A DNA stretch of 64,000 nucleotides from Parachlamydia sp. AcF125. GTDB lineage: Bacteria; Chlamydiota; Chlamydiia; Chlamydiales; Parachlamydiaceae. Numbering within the stretch: the stretch's first letter is position 1; every line of letters starts with the position of its first letter. The stretch is from positions 806,001 through 870,000 of the forward strand of contig NZ_JAEMUD010000001.1 in assembly GCF_018342475.1 (NCBI RefSeq). Reading direction: 5' to 3'. Below the pieces are notes generated by a model, which made no database searches, had not been told where the DNA came from, and saw only the letters and a list, made by a program, of their open reading frames with translations. Of this stretch, positions 1 through 9,100 are shown one piece after another. Position numbers and translations under genes: made by a program.

Positions 1-1182
1 TTAGCCACTTTTTTCTTCCAGCATTTCTAGGATTGCTTGGGTTGCTTGTTCAAAAGGGTGGCTTTTTTGTGCCAAGAGGGGAATAAGGTCTCGGCAATTT
101 TGGATGCACATCTGCCGATTAGCCGAATCAGGATTGGAAAGGTCTTCCATTTTAGCATAGACATTTTTAGGGGTCAGCCCCGTGGCAATAAGTTCAGGGA
201 AAATTTGTTTCTGAGCGAGAATGTTAGCGATAGAATAATAAGGAAGATTTAAGCGAAGGATATATTTGGCAATGAAACGGTTAAGCGCGGTTAATTGATA
301 AATCACTGTTGAAGGCCTTTGATGGAGGGCGAGTTCTAAGGTCACCGTGCCCGATTTGGCAATAGCTGCGTGGCTATCTTTCATCAGCTCATAGGTATAG
401 GCTTTAGGTACAAGAAAGATATCTCGATGTAGTTTTAAATGGGTTTCTTCAAGGATGCTTTGCATAACAGGAATAATGCCGGGATGTGCGCATGAGAGAG
501 CAAAGGTGCGATCTTCCCTTCTCATCAGTTGGGCGACTTTAAGTTGAATGGGCAAATTGCGTTGAATTTCCCCTTTACGGCTTCCTGGAAATAGCGCGAT
601 CAATTGAGCTGCTGGTTTGATCCCTAAAAGCTCTATCCAATGGGGATGGTAGGAATGCCCCTTAATCGTGGTTAAAAGCGGATTTCCAATATATTCCACA
701 TGTAAGGGGGTATGGGAAAATAGTTCTTTCTCAAAAGGTAGGATAGAAAGAAGCAGATCTAAGGTGTTTGCCATGTGCTCAATGCGCTCTTTTCCCCATG
801 CCCAAACGCTTGGACAAATATATTGCGCGATTTTTCCTTTGTATCCTTTTTTCCTCAAAGATTTAGCCAACCTTAAATTGAAACCGGGATAGTCAATGAG
901 CACAACAGCCGCTGGTTGCGTATCCAGAATGGCATTTCGAACTTGATAGAATTGCCGTATAAGCTTGGGCAAAGCGCGCAAAACATCCGAAAAGCCCATC
1001 ACTTCAAAATCTTCCATTTTTAAAATAGAAGAGGAGAGAAAAGGGCGCATTAAGGGCCCTCCAACTCCCGTAAAGGCATACCCGGGAAGTTTTTGCCGCA
1101 AATTTTGGAGAAGATTTTGGCCATGCAAATCTCCACTTTGCTCTCCAGCAAAAAAGAAAATAGATGTTTGTTTTAAATTCAT
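1..1182 (-). CDS. lpxB: Lipid-A-disaccharide synthase LpxB
   Basis: Complete 393-residue GT19 enzyme; its stop codon is at the very edge of the window. LpxB joins UDP-2,3-diacylglucosamine and lipid X into the lipid A disaccharide at the inner face of the inner membrane. Visible signatures are the N-terminal FFFAGEQSGDLHG stretch (about residues 9-21), the GVGGPLM segment (about 40), LFPGSRKGEI (about 198-207) and the C-terminal nucleotide-sugar region containing AKSGTVTLEL. The start ATG at 1180-1182 lies directly after the stop of the upstream LAB_N gene, and its Shine-Dalgarno (TAGGAAG) overlaps that stop, so translation is probably coupled. From family knowledge, Chlamydia LpxB is about 600 residues because a LAB_N domain is fused to it; here the two parts are separate genes in different frames. 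Confidence 0.95.
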   Translation of the reverse strand: MNLKQTSIFFFAGEQSGDLHGQNLLQNLRQKLPGYAFTGVGGPLMRPFLSSSILKMEDFEVMGFSDVLRALPKLIRQFYQVRNAILDTQPAAVVLIDYPGFNLRLAKSLRKKGYKGKIAQYICPSVWAWGKERIEHMANTLDLLLSILPFEKELFSHTPLHVEYIGNPLLTTIKGHSYHPHWIELLGIKPAAQLIALFPGSRKGEIQRNLPIQLKVAQLMRREDRTFALSCAHPGIIPVMQSILEETHLKLHRDIFLVPKAYTYELMKDSHAAIAKSGTVTLELALHQRPSTVIYQLTALNRFIAKYILRLNLPYYSIANILAQKQIFPELIATGLTPKNVYAKMEDLSNPDSANRQMCIQNCRDLIPLLAQKSHPFEQATQAILEMLEEKSG

Positions 1183-1187
1183 GCTTC

Positions 1188-1868
1188 CTACTTTACCTGT
1201 AAAGGTTTTTTTGCTTGTGCAATCAACATTAAATTGCGGATTGCTGGGATGAGGCCAAAGGCTGGAGCAATAAAGTGGACAGGATCAAAAATGCGCAAAA
1301 AGTATAGGAGGCTTAAACATTCCCCTATCGCACTTAACCACCAAAACAAGGGCCCTAGATAACTTTTTTTTTGCTTTTCGGCACACCACCATTGGATCCA
1401 AAAGCGGCTGGCGAACAGAAAGAGGCCGATCGTTCCTAAAAAATGCCAAAAGAAGCTGGTTTCTTCCCCTTGATGCCAGGGAGAAGAAGGGATGCGAAAC
1501 CAATTTGGGGCATTGAGCAAATGGGCTTGGGCGTAAAAGCCTAAGGTCACGCTAAAAGTGCTTAAAATAAGCAGCCCAACTACAGTGTGGAAAGCGACCT
1601 GATCTGTTCGCGGTTTCATCAAATTTAAATTGCGCCAAGAAACGACAGCATTTGTGGCTTGGATTACACACACATGATACTGCATTTGAATAAAAGCATG
1701 GCATAAGAGAAGAAGATTGCCTGCTAATGAAAGCTTCCAAAAAGTGGGGGTAACCAGGCTTTTCTTTTCTTTCTCGCTCATTATCCATTGTAAAAGAGAG
1801 CGCCACGTAAATAACCCGTAGGGGAGAAAGCCTAAAAAATATAATCCCTCACGCCAATGGCCACTCAT
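1188..1868 (-). CDS. Membrane protein with two LAB_N (lipid A biosynthesis N-terminal) domains
   Basis: 226 residues, strongly hydrophobic, with several membrane segments. The LAB_N signature appears twice: near residues 13-85 (FTWRSLLQW, SEKEKKS, FWKLSLAGN, SWRNLNL) and near 143-215 (FASRFWIQW, AEKQKKS, FWWLSAIGE, AIRNLMLI). In many bacteria one such domain stands alone; in Chlamydia it is fused to the front of LpxB. The start ATG overlaps the stop of the upstream glycosyltransferase as ATGA (1865-1868), and lpxB starts five bases after its stop, so the three genes form a tight operon. A role in lipid A modification or handling is inferred from the domain and neighbours; the biochemical function of LAB_N is not settled. 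Confidence 0.85.
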   Translation of the reverse strand: MSGHWREGLYFLGFLPYGLFTWRSLLQWIMSEKEKKSLVTPTFWKLSLAGNLLLLCHAFIQMQYHVCVIQATNAVVSWRNLNLMKPRTDQVAFHTVVGLLILSTFSVTLGFYAQAHLLNAPNWFRIPSSPWHQGEETSFFWHFLGTIGLFLFASRFWIQWWCAEKQKKSYLGPLFWWLSAIGECLSLLYFLRIFDPVHFIAPAFGLIPAIRNLMLIAQAKKPLQVK

Positions 1869-2584
1869 GGAAGCTCTTTCTCAATCGTGTAGTTAAGTTT
1901 ACGCTGTGCCATCCAGCGCACAGCTAGCATGTCTGCAACCGTATTAAAAGAGCGATTGAAGAAATTATATTTAGTTTTTCCCTCGGTTCTTTCGCGGTGA
2001 TTAACCGGCACTTGAGTAATGCGGAAGCCCTCTAAGTGAAACAAAGCAGGTAAAAAGCGATGCATGCCGTGAAACATCTTAATCTGTTTTAGGCAAGCTG
2101 CGCGATATACTTTAAGGGAGCATCCCGTATCTTGCACGCCGTCCTGACAGAGGCGGCTGCGAACAAAATTGGCTAGGCGAGAGGTGATTCTTTTGACCCA
2201 AGTGTCTTTACGGTTAGTGCGGATGCCACAGACTAAATCGTATTCTTGAGCTACTTCTAAAAGCAGAGGGATATCGTGGGGATCATTTTGTCGGTCTCCA
2301 TCTAATGTGATCACAAATTCTCCTCTGGCAGCTTTAAAGCCAGCATCAAAAGCGCTAGATTGTCCAAAATTTTTCGCGAACATTAAAACGCGCAGGTAGG
2401 ATTTTTCTTGAGCTAAATGCTTTAAGATATCGGCCGTTTTGTCTTCCGATCCATCCTCTACGCAGATCAATTCCCACGGGTGGCCCATTTTTTCCATGAC
2501 TGATTCCACTTCATTTATTAAGGGAATGAGGTTGTCTTCTTCATCTTTTAATGGAATGACGATCGAGTAATATGGCTGTTTCAT
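1865..2584 (-). CDS. Family 2 glycosyltransferase (DPM1/ArnC-like)
   Basis: 239 residues. GT-A glycosyltransferase family 2, closest in pattern to polyprenyl-phosphate sugar transferases: VIPLKDEEDNL near residue 9, LDGDRQNDP (metal/nucleotide-sugar site) near 95, DTGCSLKVYR near 152 and the HRFLPALF segment near 174. The C-terminal membrane pair found in ArnC proteins is absent, so it is a short soluble form like DPM1. It likely charges a lipid carrier with a sugar for envelope glycolipid synthesis. It is first in the operon with the LAB_N gene and lpxB, and overlaps the former by four bases. The donor sugar cannot be read from the sequence. Confidence 0.85.
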   Translation of the reverse strand: MKQPYYSIVIPLKDEEDNLIPLINEVESVMEKMGHPWELICVEDGSEDKTADILKHLAQEKSYLRVLMFAKNFGQSSAFDAGFKAARGEFVITLDGDRQNDPHDIPLLLEVAQEYDLVCGIRTNRKDTWVKRITSRLANFVRSRLCQDGVQDTGCSLKVYRAACLKQIKMFHGMHRFLPALFHLEGFRITQVPVNHRERTEGKTKYNFFNRSFNTVADMLAVRWMAQRKLNYTIEKELP

Positions 2585-2649
2585 GTTTTAATTGTTCCCA
2601 GTTGGTTTGAAGAGATTATAACTTTTTCCCAATTATCCTGCACGCAGGT

Positions 2650-3420
2650 TCAACGCGCGATTTGGCGGGCTAGCCATTGGGCTCCTTCTACAAAAATATG
2701 GGGAGGGGTTCCATGCCCTTTATGTCCAATTGAGGGAAAAACTACAAGCTCTGCAGAAGGGGAACGTTTGCCATGATCAAAGGCAGTATTGGTAATGGAG
2801 CGGATACATTGGAAGCAGGCATCTGTGCTCACGCGGAGATCGCGGTTACCTATGTAATAACGCAGGTTTTTATCAATCAAGAGGGAGGCCATATTTTCTA
2901 AATGATGGGAAGGACTAGGGGGGAGGTTGAGTTCTTGGTATTCAGCTAAACAACTCAGTTGGGTCAGCGGCGCAAAACCTAAAACGGTAGAAATGTGCGG
3001 ATTTTGAATGGCAAGCAATGTAGCAATAAAACCCCCTCGAGAAAGTCCTGCGGTACCGATGGTTTGGGAGAAGGTATAATTTTTTTCTATCAAGTCGTCG
3101 ACAAATTCACTGCATTTCTTTACAAATTTTTCGAGAAAAAAAGGATCTGCGCTCAAGCTGTTGATCCACTCCCGCATAGCTTGAGAATGGTCGAGCCCTT
3201 CCCCGTGCCCTGGCAAGTCGACAGAAAAAACACGCATGCCAAGCCCTTCCCAAACGATGGAAGGCTGATTATAAGGATCGACAAAAAGGGTGTCTTTTTT
3301 TGACAAAGCAAAATAAAAAATACAAGGCAAAGGGCCCTCTTCAAGAGCAGGGCCGCGAAAAGAGACGTTCATTCCAGAAGGAGCAATTAAAGCAGTTTGC
3401 TTTTCATTTGGATGGGGCAT
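2650..3420 (-). CDS. Alpha/beta hydrolase (serine hydrolase)
   Basis: 256 residues from the chosen start. Nucleophile elbow GLSRG (Ser near residue 145, counted from this start) followed by GFIATLLA; a C-terminal His candidate lies in SIGHKGHG; an oxyanion-side segment PLPCIFYFALSKK lies near the N-terminus. This is the alpha/beta hydrolase fold of dienelactone hydrolase or prolyl-oligopeptidase-like esterases; the substrate is unknown. A start eight codons further upstream (3444) is possible, but the ATG at 3418-3420 has an AAAAAAGG Shine-Dalgarno eight bases before it and the earlier one has none. The gene overlaps the 3' end of pcnB by 17 bases, suggesting co-transcription. No signal peptide is seen. 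Confidence 0.75.
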   Translation of the reverse strand: MPHPNEKQTALIAPSGMNVSFRGPALEEGPLPCIFYFALSKKDTLFVDPYNQPSIVWEGLGMRVFSVDLPGHGEGLDHSQAMREWINSLSADPFFLEKFVKKCSEFVDDLIEKNYTFSQTIGTAGLSRGGFIATLLAIQNPHISTVLGFAPLTQLSCLAEYQELNLPPSPSHHLENMASLLIDKNLRYYIGNRDLRVSTDACFQCIRSITNTAFDHGKRSPSAELVVFPSIGHKGHGTPPHIFVEGAQWLARQIAR

Positions 3421-4696
3421 GGCGTGAGCCTTTTTTAGAAGCATGCATATGGCTAGATGTAATGGGGTGAGTCCGTTTATAACCGTGCTTCACTTGCTGC
3501 TTCCAAAGGTTTTTGCAATGGGCATATGTCTCTTCTAGAGATTTATCCACTAAAGAGCGGACTTTCAAAAACTTAAGAACATATATAAACTCTTTATTGC
3601 GCATCAATTTAGGACCACAGTGCCTTTTTCCTGATAGGGGTGTTAATCTAAATTGCATGGCGAGCACAAAAGCCATAGTAGAGCTTAAGCGGCGGGGAAA
3701 ATGAGTAAATGAGGAGGTAACCACTTCTTTAATAATAGAAGAAGTGAGCATCATAATTTCACCCATATGAGGGGTTTTTCCTTGGTCTATATATTGCTTT
3801 TGAACTTCTTGTTGTAAAATAGGAAATAGCAAGCAAGAACTTAGGACAGCTCGTTCCAAAAGATTCTTACCGGCATTCTGATGGATGTAATCGACTGTTT
3901 TTAAATAACGATAAACTTGCTCGCCTGGCGGATTTGCCAGAAATTTGTTTAAGAGCGGAAATAAGAGCTCGAGGATTCCTCCTTTTGCCATCAAATGAAA
4001 AAAAGGGGCTGCTGCGCCTGATTCCAGCATTCTAAAAATTTCCTCTAAAACCCTGGCGGGAGAGCTTTTCATAATTTCAGTTCGGCACTGTATTAGCGCT
4101 CTTTTAGAGTCGGAGTCAATTTCAAAGCCGAAGCGAGCCCGAAATTTTAAAAGGCGAATCATCCGCACAGGATCTTGCTTGAACCGAGTAGATGGATTGC
4201 CAATTGTACGCAAAAGTTTGTGTTGAATATCTTCCCACCCCCCTACGAAGTCAATGATGGTGTGAGTAGATGGATCGTAAAACAAGCCATTAATTGTAAA
4301 ATCTCGCCTTAGGACATCTTCTTCAGGTGAGCCCCATTGGTTATCATGGAGAATCAGATCGCTCTCATTATCCCCAGAGCGAAAAGTTGAGACCTCGATG
4401 ATTTTGTGCTTAAAACGAATATGGGCTAAACGAAAACGACGGCCGATTAAAAGGCAGCTTCTGTGGAAAAGTTGCTTGATTTCTTCAGGTTTTGCCGAAG
4501 TTGAAATGTCGTAATCTTTGGGAGTTTGCTTAATCAGTAAATCTCGAACGCTTCCCCCTACGAGATAGGCCGTATATCCGGCATCTTTCAATTTTTGAAG
4601 AACATAAAGAGCATCCGCGTCAATCATTGTATGATCGATTTCATGCTCACTTGCAAGATAGGTTTTTGGTTGCACAGAAAATTCGCAGCTCCCCAA
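3404..4696 (-). CDS. pcnB: Poly(A) polymerase I / tRNA nucleotidyltransferase family (PcnB)
   Basis: Up to 430 residues. Class II nucleotidyltransferase: the head motif YLVGGSVRDLLI near residue 44, the catalytic Asp pair in DYDIS, then RRDFTINGLFYDP and the RMIRLLKFRARFGF tail of the head-neck region. The basic C-terminal tail (KKGSRHAPSK) fits PcnB rather than a CCA-adding enzyme. PcnB adds 3' A-tails that mark RNA for decay. The start is uncertain: the longest frame begins with TTG at 4694-4696, while a GTG seven codons later (4673-4675) sits 13 bases after a GGGGAG. The similarity to PcnB begins before the first ATG (4625-4627), so that ATG is too late. The gene overlaps the downstream hydrolase. 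Confidence 0.9.
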   Translation of the reverse strand: MGSCEFSVQPKTYLASEHEIDHTMIDADALYVLQKLKDAGYTAYLVGGSVRDLLIKQTPKDYDISTSAKPEEIKQLFHRSCLLIGRRFRLAHIRFKHKIIEVSTFRSGDNESDLILHDNQWGSPEEDVLRRDFTINGLFYDPSTHTIIDFVGGWEDIQHKLLRTIGNPSTRFKQDPVRMIRLLKFRARFGFEIDSDSKRALIQCRTEIMKSSPARVLEEIFRMLESGAAAPFFHLMAKGGILELLFPLLNKFLANPPGEQVYRYLKTVDYIHQNAGKNLLERAVLSSCLLFPILQQEVQKQYIDQGKTPHMGEIMMLTSSIIKEVVTSSFTHFPRRLSSTMAFVLAMQFRLTPLSGKRHCGPKLMRNKEFIYVLKFLKVRSLVDKSLEETYAHCKNLWKQQVKHGYKRTHPITSSHMHASKKGSRHAPSK

Positions 4697-4786
4697 TACC
4701 AGGAATAGGTTGGTTTGAAATGTGATTCGAGAGAGAAATTGTGCACTAGCATGTCAACAACTGCAGCATCACTTTTAACACCCCTC

Positions 4787-4806
4787 AATTAAGCAAAAGC
4801 TTAATT
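4787..4806. other. Perfect 8-bp AT-rich hairpin between tyrP and pcnB
   Basis: AATTAAGC, a loop of AAAA, then GCTTAATT. It lies downstream of tyrP and upstream of pcnB, both on the minus strand. No T-run follows on either strand, so a terminator role is weak; an operator or processing site is equally possible. Confidence 0.35.
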
Positions 4807-4812
4807 ATTAGT

Positions 4813-4841
4813 AAACTATTAAAATACTTGTAAAAAGTCAA
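4813..4841 (-). promoter_or_regulatory. Candidate pcnB promoter
   Basis: Reading the minus strand, TTGACT (4836-4841; five of six to the sigma70-type -35) is followed after 17 bases by TAGTTT (4813-4818), which matches the -10 poorly (three of six). The -35 overlaps the ACTT/AAGT dyad listed separately. The element is suggestive only. Confidence 0.3.
4826..4838 (-). promoter_or_regulatory. Shared dyad motif upstream of pcnB
   Basis: Plus-strand ACTTGTAAAAAGT inside AAAATACTTGTAAAAAGT (4821-4838). Nearly the same string occurs upstream of tyrP (6112-6123), where the dyad ACTT-N4-AAGT is perfect. Both lie 5' of minus-strand genes. A common operator is an inference. Confidence 0.35.
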
Positions 4842-4876
4842 GCGAATTATCAAGAATTAATCGCTTTAGCAATTGA

Positions 4877-6076
4877 TTAGCTGATTAATTTCTGAAATGT
4901 CAAAGCCAACTCTACGAAGATTTCAAAGACCACAAATAGAAAAAGAAGGCTTAACAAAAACTTTCCTCCCATTAAGGTATAAGGACCTTTTAAGCCTAAG
5001 TGGTAGCGTCCTGACCACACCATTACTATGGGAAGTAATCCTAATAAAATGGCACATCCAAACCCTCCTGCGTAACTTAAGGCGATTAAGAAAATATGGG
5101 GAAAAGTAAAAGCAATCAGAAGGGGAGGAATAAAAATGAGGAGACTGAGAGCTAACTTGCCGCCGGAAGTTTTTTCAATTTTCAAGCCATCAGCTAAAAA
5201 GTCGAGCAATCCTAGAGTGACTCCAAAGAAAGAAGTCACGAGGGCAAAAAAAGCAAAACATTGGCCCACGAGGTAAACAGAAGAATGGTCAATAAAATAC
5301 TTCAGAGGTTGTACAGCGGTATCTCCCTTCTCAAGCGCTTCTACAAGGCCACCTGGGCCATAAGTTGGTACAATCCCCAAGATTAACCATTGCCAAATAA
5401 TGTAAGCGATAAAAGGAATGGCACTTCCAAATAAAATGGAAAGACGAATTTTTTTTATGTCAAAAGATAAATAATGGGTCAGCGTAGGAATGATCCCTTG
5501 GTAAGCAAAAGCTGTAAAAGAGACAGGCAGGCCCATTAAAGCAAGTGTCCAGCTATGCTCCTTTAAATTTTGGGGATTAACGAATGGAGCGCCAATGATG
5601 ACAAAAGCGCAAAAGAAAATGGCTAATCCTAGCATGAGATAACTGTTAACCTTGCTCACTAAATGGGCCCCATTAAAAACAATAGGAGCAAAGCAAGCGA
5701 CAAATAGCAAAGATCCCATCCATTCAGATAGGGAGTTTGAGAATAAATTGACGACTAAATCTCCACAACCCACAATATAAGCAACGGTTAAGCAATAAAA
5801 AAGGAACAAATACACAATCCAGGCTACCATTTTTCCTGGGAAGCCCAAGGTCTGCTCAGCCATGGAAACGATATTGGATTCTTTTCCCATCCACAAAGAA
5901 ATCTCTAAAAACAGGAGTCCAGTACTTGCCATAAAAAGCCAGCAAAGAAGATAGATGACCAAAGAAGGAACAAAACCTCCAAGACTGGTTAAAACAGGTA
6001 ATGCTAGCATTCCACCCCCCACGGAGGTTCCAGCAATTAACAATGTTCCGCGCATAATATCTCTCATTTGGCTCAT
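4877..6076 (-). CDS. tyrP: Aromatic amino acid permease (TyrP/Mtr-like)
   Basis: 399 residues with about eleven membrane segments. It has the N-terminal hallmark of the hydroxy/aromatic amino acid permease family (Trp_Tyr_perm): GTLLIAGTSVGGGMLALPV at residues about 10-28, a glycine-rich unwound first helix. It is an inner-membrane proton symporter importing tyrosine or tryptophan, which chlamydiae must obtain from the host; which one cannot be decided here. Start ATG at 6074-6076; a second ATG three codons in (MRDIMRG) is possible, and neither has a clear Shine-Dalgarno. It is divergently placed to the helicase gene. A dyad motif (6112-6123) lies 36 bases upstream. Confidence 0.9.
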   Translation of the reverse strand: MSQMRDIMRGTLLIAGTSVGGGMLALPVLTSLGGFVPSLVIYLLCWLFMASTGLLFLEISLWMGKESNIVSMAEQTLGFPGKMVAWIVYLFLFYCLTVAYIVGCGDLVVNLFSNSLSEWMGSLLFVACFAPIVFNGAHLVSKVNSYLMLGLAIFFCAFVIIGAPFVNPQNLKEHSWTLALMGLPVSFTAFAYQGIIPTLTHYLSFDIKKIRLSILFGSAIPFIAYIIWQWLILGIVPTYGPGGLVEALEKGDTAVQPLKYFIDHSSVYLVGQCFAFFALVTSFFGVTLGLLDFLADGLKIEKTSGGKLALSLLIFIPPLLIAFTFPHIFLIALSYAGGFGCAILLGLLPIVMVWSGRYHLGLKGPYTLMGGKFLLSLLFLFVVFEIFVELALTFQKLIS

Positions 6077-6111
6077 CCGTACCTAAAAATTAAATCAATC
6101 CCAGTGAAAAT

Positions 6112-6123
6112 ACTTGTAAAAGT
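6112..6123 (-). promoter_or_regulatory. Shared dyad motif upstream of tyrP
   Basis: ACTTGTAAAAGT, a perfect ACTT-N4-AAGT dyad, preceded by AAAAT as in the copy near pcnB (4821-4838). It sits 36 bases before the tyrP start and 71 bases before the divergent helicase gene. It could be an operator; no regulator is identified. Confidence 0.35.
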
Positions 6124-6193
6124 GTATGTTCTATTGCAATCTTTTTCAAGTGGTTTATGTTTCAGTTAAAGTGGATTAGAGAGGAGTAGATCT

Positions 6194-9100
6194 ATGGTTG
6201 AACTTCCTGAATTTTTAAAGTTCTACCAGCAAAGTGCGGAGAAAGCATGGAAACAGCATGCGATTTGCGATTTAGAATTTTCGGGTCCTACTTATCAAAT
6301 TCAAGTAAAAGATCCCCGCACGCATAAAAAAGAATGGGCATTTTTACAGCTGGACGAAAAAGGGGAGATCAAAGATTGCTTTTGCTCTTGCATGGGGGAA
6401 GAAGAAAACCCGGGGTGTTTGCATCTGTCTGTTGCCTTTTTAGGTGTGTACGGCCGTTATCGGGAGCCCTTGCATCAACGTTTTGAAAGTTCTTGGTGGA
6501 ACCAGTTATGCCAAGGCTGCGCCATGCAGGTGGGGTATTCATCCGATAGAATGATGCAAGTTGGCGCAAGCCATTACGAAGGTGTTACAGGTGGAGAAGT
6601 CTGGATATCATTAGAACTTTTATCTCAAGAAGCTCAAACACGCTGGCATCAAATTCTGGATGCTCCTTTAGGTGAAACCGAGGAAACCTCTTTAAAATTT
6701 TCCAACTTAACCCAAGAAGAGCTGAGTCAATGGCGCTCAGGGCAGCCTAGCTTAGGACTTAGCTATGTACTCTCATTTTGGAATGATTTAGCCAAATGGT
6801 TAATGGAAATGCAAGAATTAGAGATTCCTTATACCCTTGTCTTTCACGAGGCTTCTAAAAAAGTTCCTAAGGGGATTACAATTGACTTTAAATATGTAAA
6901 AATATTTTTTAAGCTCTCTGAGGCTATCCTAGAAGATGCTATTCCAGCCTTGAATACCGTCGCATCTCCTTTAAAAATGTTTCCTTTGCCCGAGCAAGCG
7001 ATCGACCAGATTATATTTGACGATCAAAAAGGGATCATGCATATCCAAATTGACGAAAAGGGGGCATGGGTCAAAAAAAATGGCATTCATTTTCACGAAT
7101 GGATATACGTTCCCTCTGAAGGATTTTATGCTTTAGCTCCCATTCACCTGTTCCCTGCAAAAAAATTACAAGGCGAGCAAATTGCTCTAGCTTTGGATAC
7201 CCATTTTGTTTTTATTAAATCGCGTTTAAAAGGGTGTAGACTAGAGGCACTTCCCCGTCCTCTCGCCTATACCTTCCAATTCGATCCTAGCTGGAATTTG
7301 CATGTGGAAGCTTATTTGTTTCGTCCAGGAGATCTTTCAATGGAGGGATCTTGGATTTTTGGCGATTGGGTATTTCTCAAAAAGGAGGGTTTTTTTCGCA
7401 TTGAAGGAAAATTTTTCAAAGAAATAAAGAGAGTGGTCACAAAAAATGAGATAAATGAATTTGTGAGTCAATATCGGGTTTGGCTTAATACGCAGGCTGG
7501 CTTTGAAGTTCATTTGACAGGCAAGGAAACGCGCTTAAGCTATATTTTGAGTGAGGATAATCGCTTGTACTTTTTTAAATCGGTTGAAGGAGAAAAAGGG
7601 GTTATTAGAGGATATGATTTTGGCGCATGGGTCTACCTAGAAGGGGAAGGTTTTTATCCCAAAGCAGAAGCAAGGACTCTGGTTGCTGCCTATCCGGGTT
7701 TATCAATCTCAGCGGAACAACTGCCCTTATTCATTCGGATGAACCAGGACGAATTGCAACTAATTCCCCGTTTTTTTAGCGACAGTTGCCCTATTGTCAG
7801 ATGTGGCTTGGAAATTGGGGTAAATGAGGCCCAAGAAATTGTGGTAAGCCCTAAATATGAATATGCCAAAGGGTATCAGCCTGCAGATGTACAAGTTTTT
7901 GAAGGTTTTTCCTTTGTGGAAGGGGAAGGATTTTTCGAATTGACAGGAGAGCGTTTTCTTCCTGAAAAGTATCGTTTCCCCTTTGTGGTGGAACCTAAAA
8001 GGCAAGCTGAATTTTTTTCCGAAGAATGGGAAAATGTTAAAAAATATTCCTGGACAATTGATCCAAAGCTTGCATTTCCTCGTTATCAGCATTTAGTCCT
8101 CTTAAATGTGAGTAAAAAAGAGATTTTTGGGCGAGGATGGTATGGGCTTAGATTGGCCTACCAGACAGATAAAGGGATGATTGATATTCATACATTTTGG
8201 AAAGCACTCAAAAAAAACCAACGGTTTCTTTTTACAGAAGCGGGCTGCTTTGACCTATTAGAAAAAAGGTATGAATGGTTGCGGGCCTTTGGTAAAAAAA
8301 GAATGGATTTACGCTCTCATCGGCTCCTCATGACGTCCTTAGAACTGATCCGTTTGCAAATTATGGAAGAGGTCCATTTAAGCCATCTCGATCAAGCCTC
8401 TTTAAACGTTTTGCAAGAATTGCTTTATTTTCATCCACAAGAATTTCCTGATTTGCCTCAGTTTAAATGTCAGCTTCGCTCTTACCAACAAGTCGGGGTT
8501 TTATGGCTCTGGTTTTTGTATCAACACCATCTTTCAGGTTTTATTTGCGATGATATGGGATTAGGCAAAACACATCAAGCGATGGCCCTGATGGCGATGG
8601 TGCTGCAGTCGTTCTCGAAGCAGAAAAACAAGTTAAAAGCAAAGTTTTTAATCATTTGTCCTACCTCTGTGATTTACCATTGGCAAGAAAAAATGGCTAT
8701 TTTTTTGCCGGATGTTAAAGTCTTTACTTTTTACGGAAGCGGTCGCCGCTTGGAAGATTTTGGCAAACAGTATGAAGTGATGCTAACTTCATACGGGGTT
8801 TGGCGAAATGAGCAAAAAGTTTTAAACCAAATTCCATTTGCTGTGGCTTTTTTTGATGAAGTCCAAATCGCAAAAAATCATACAAGCCAAATCTATGCCT
8901 CTTTGGTGCATGTCAATGCCGACATGAGAGTCGGCCTGACGGGTACGCCCATCGAAAATCATTTGAGAGAGCTGAAGGCGCTATTCGACATTATAGTCCC
9001 TACCTACATGCCAAATGATGCTTCTTTTCGAGAGTTTTTTATCAAGCCTATTGAAATTCAAGGAAATGGTGAAAGAAAACGGCTTTTATCTCGTTTTGTA

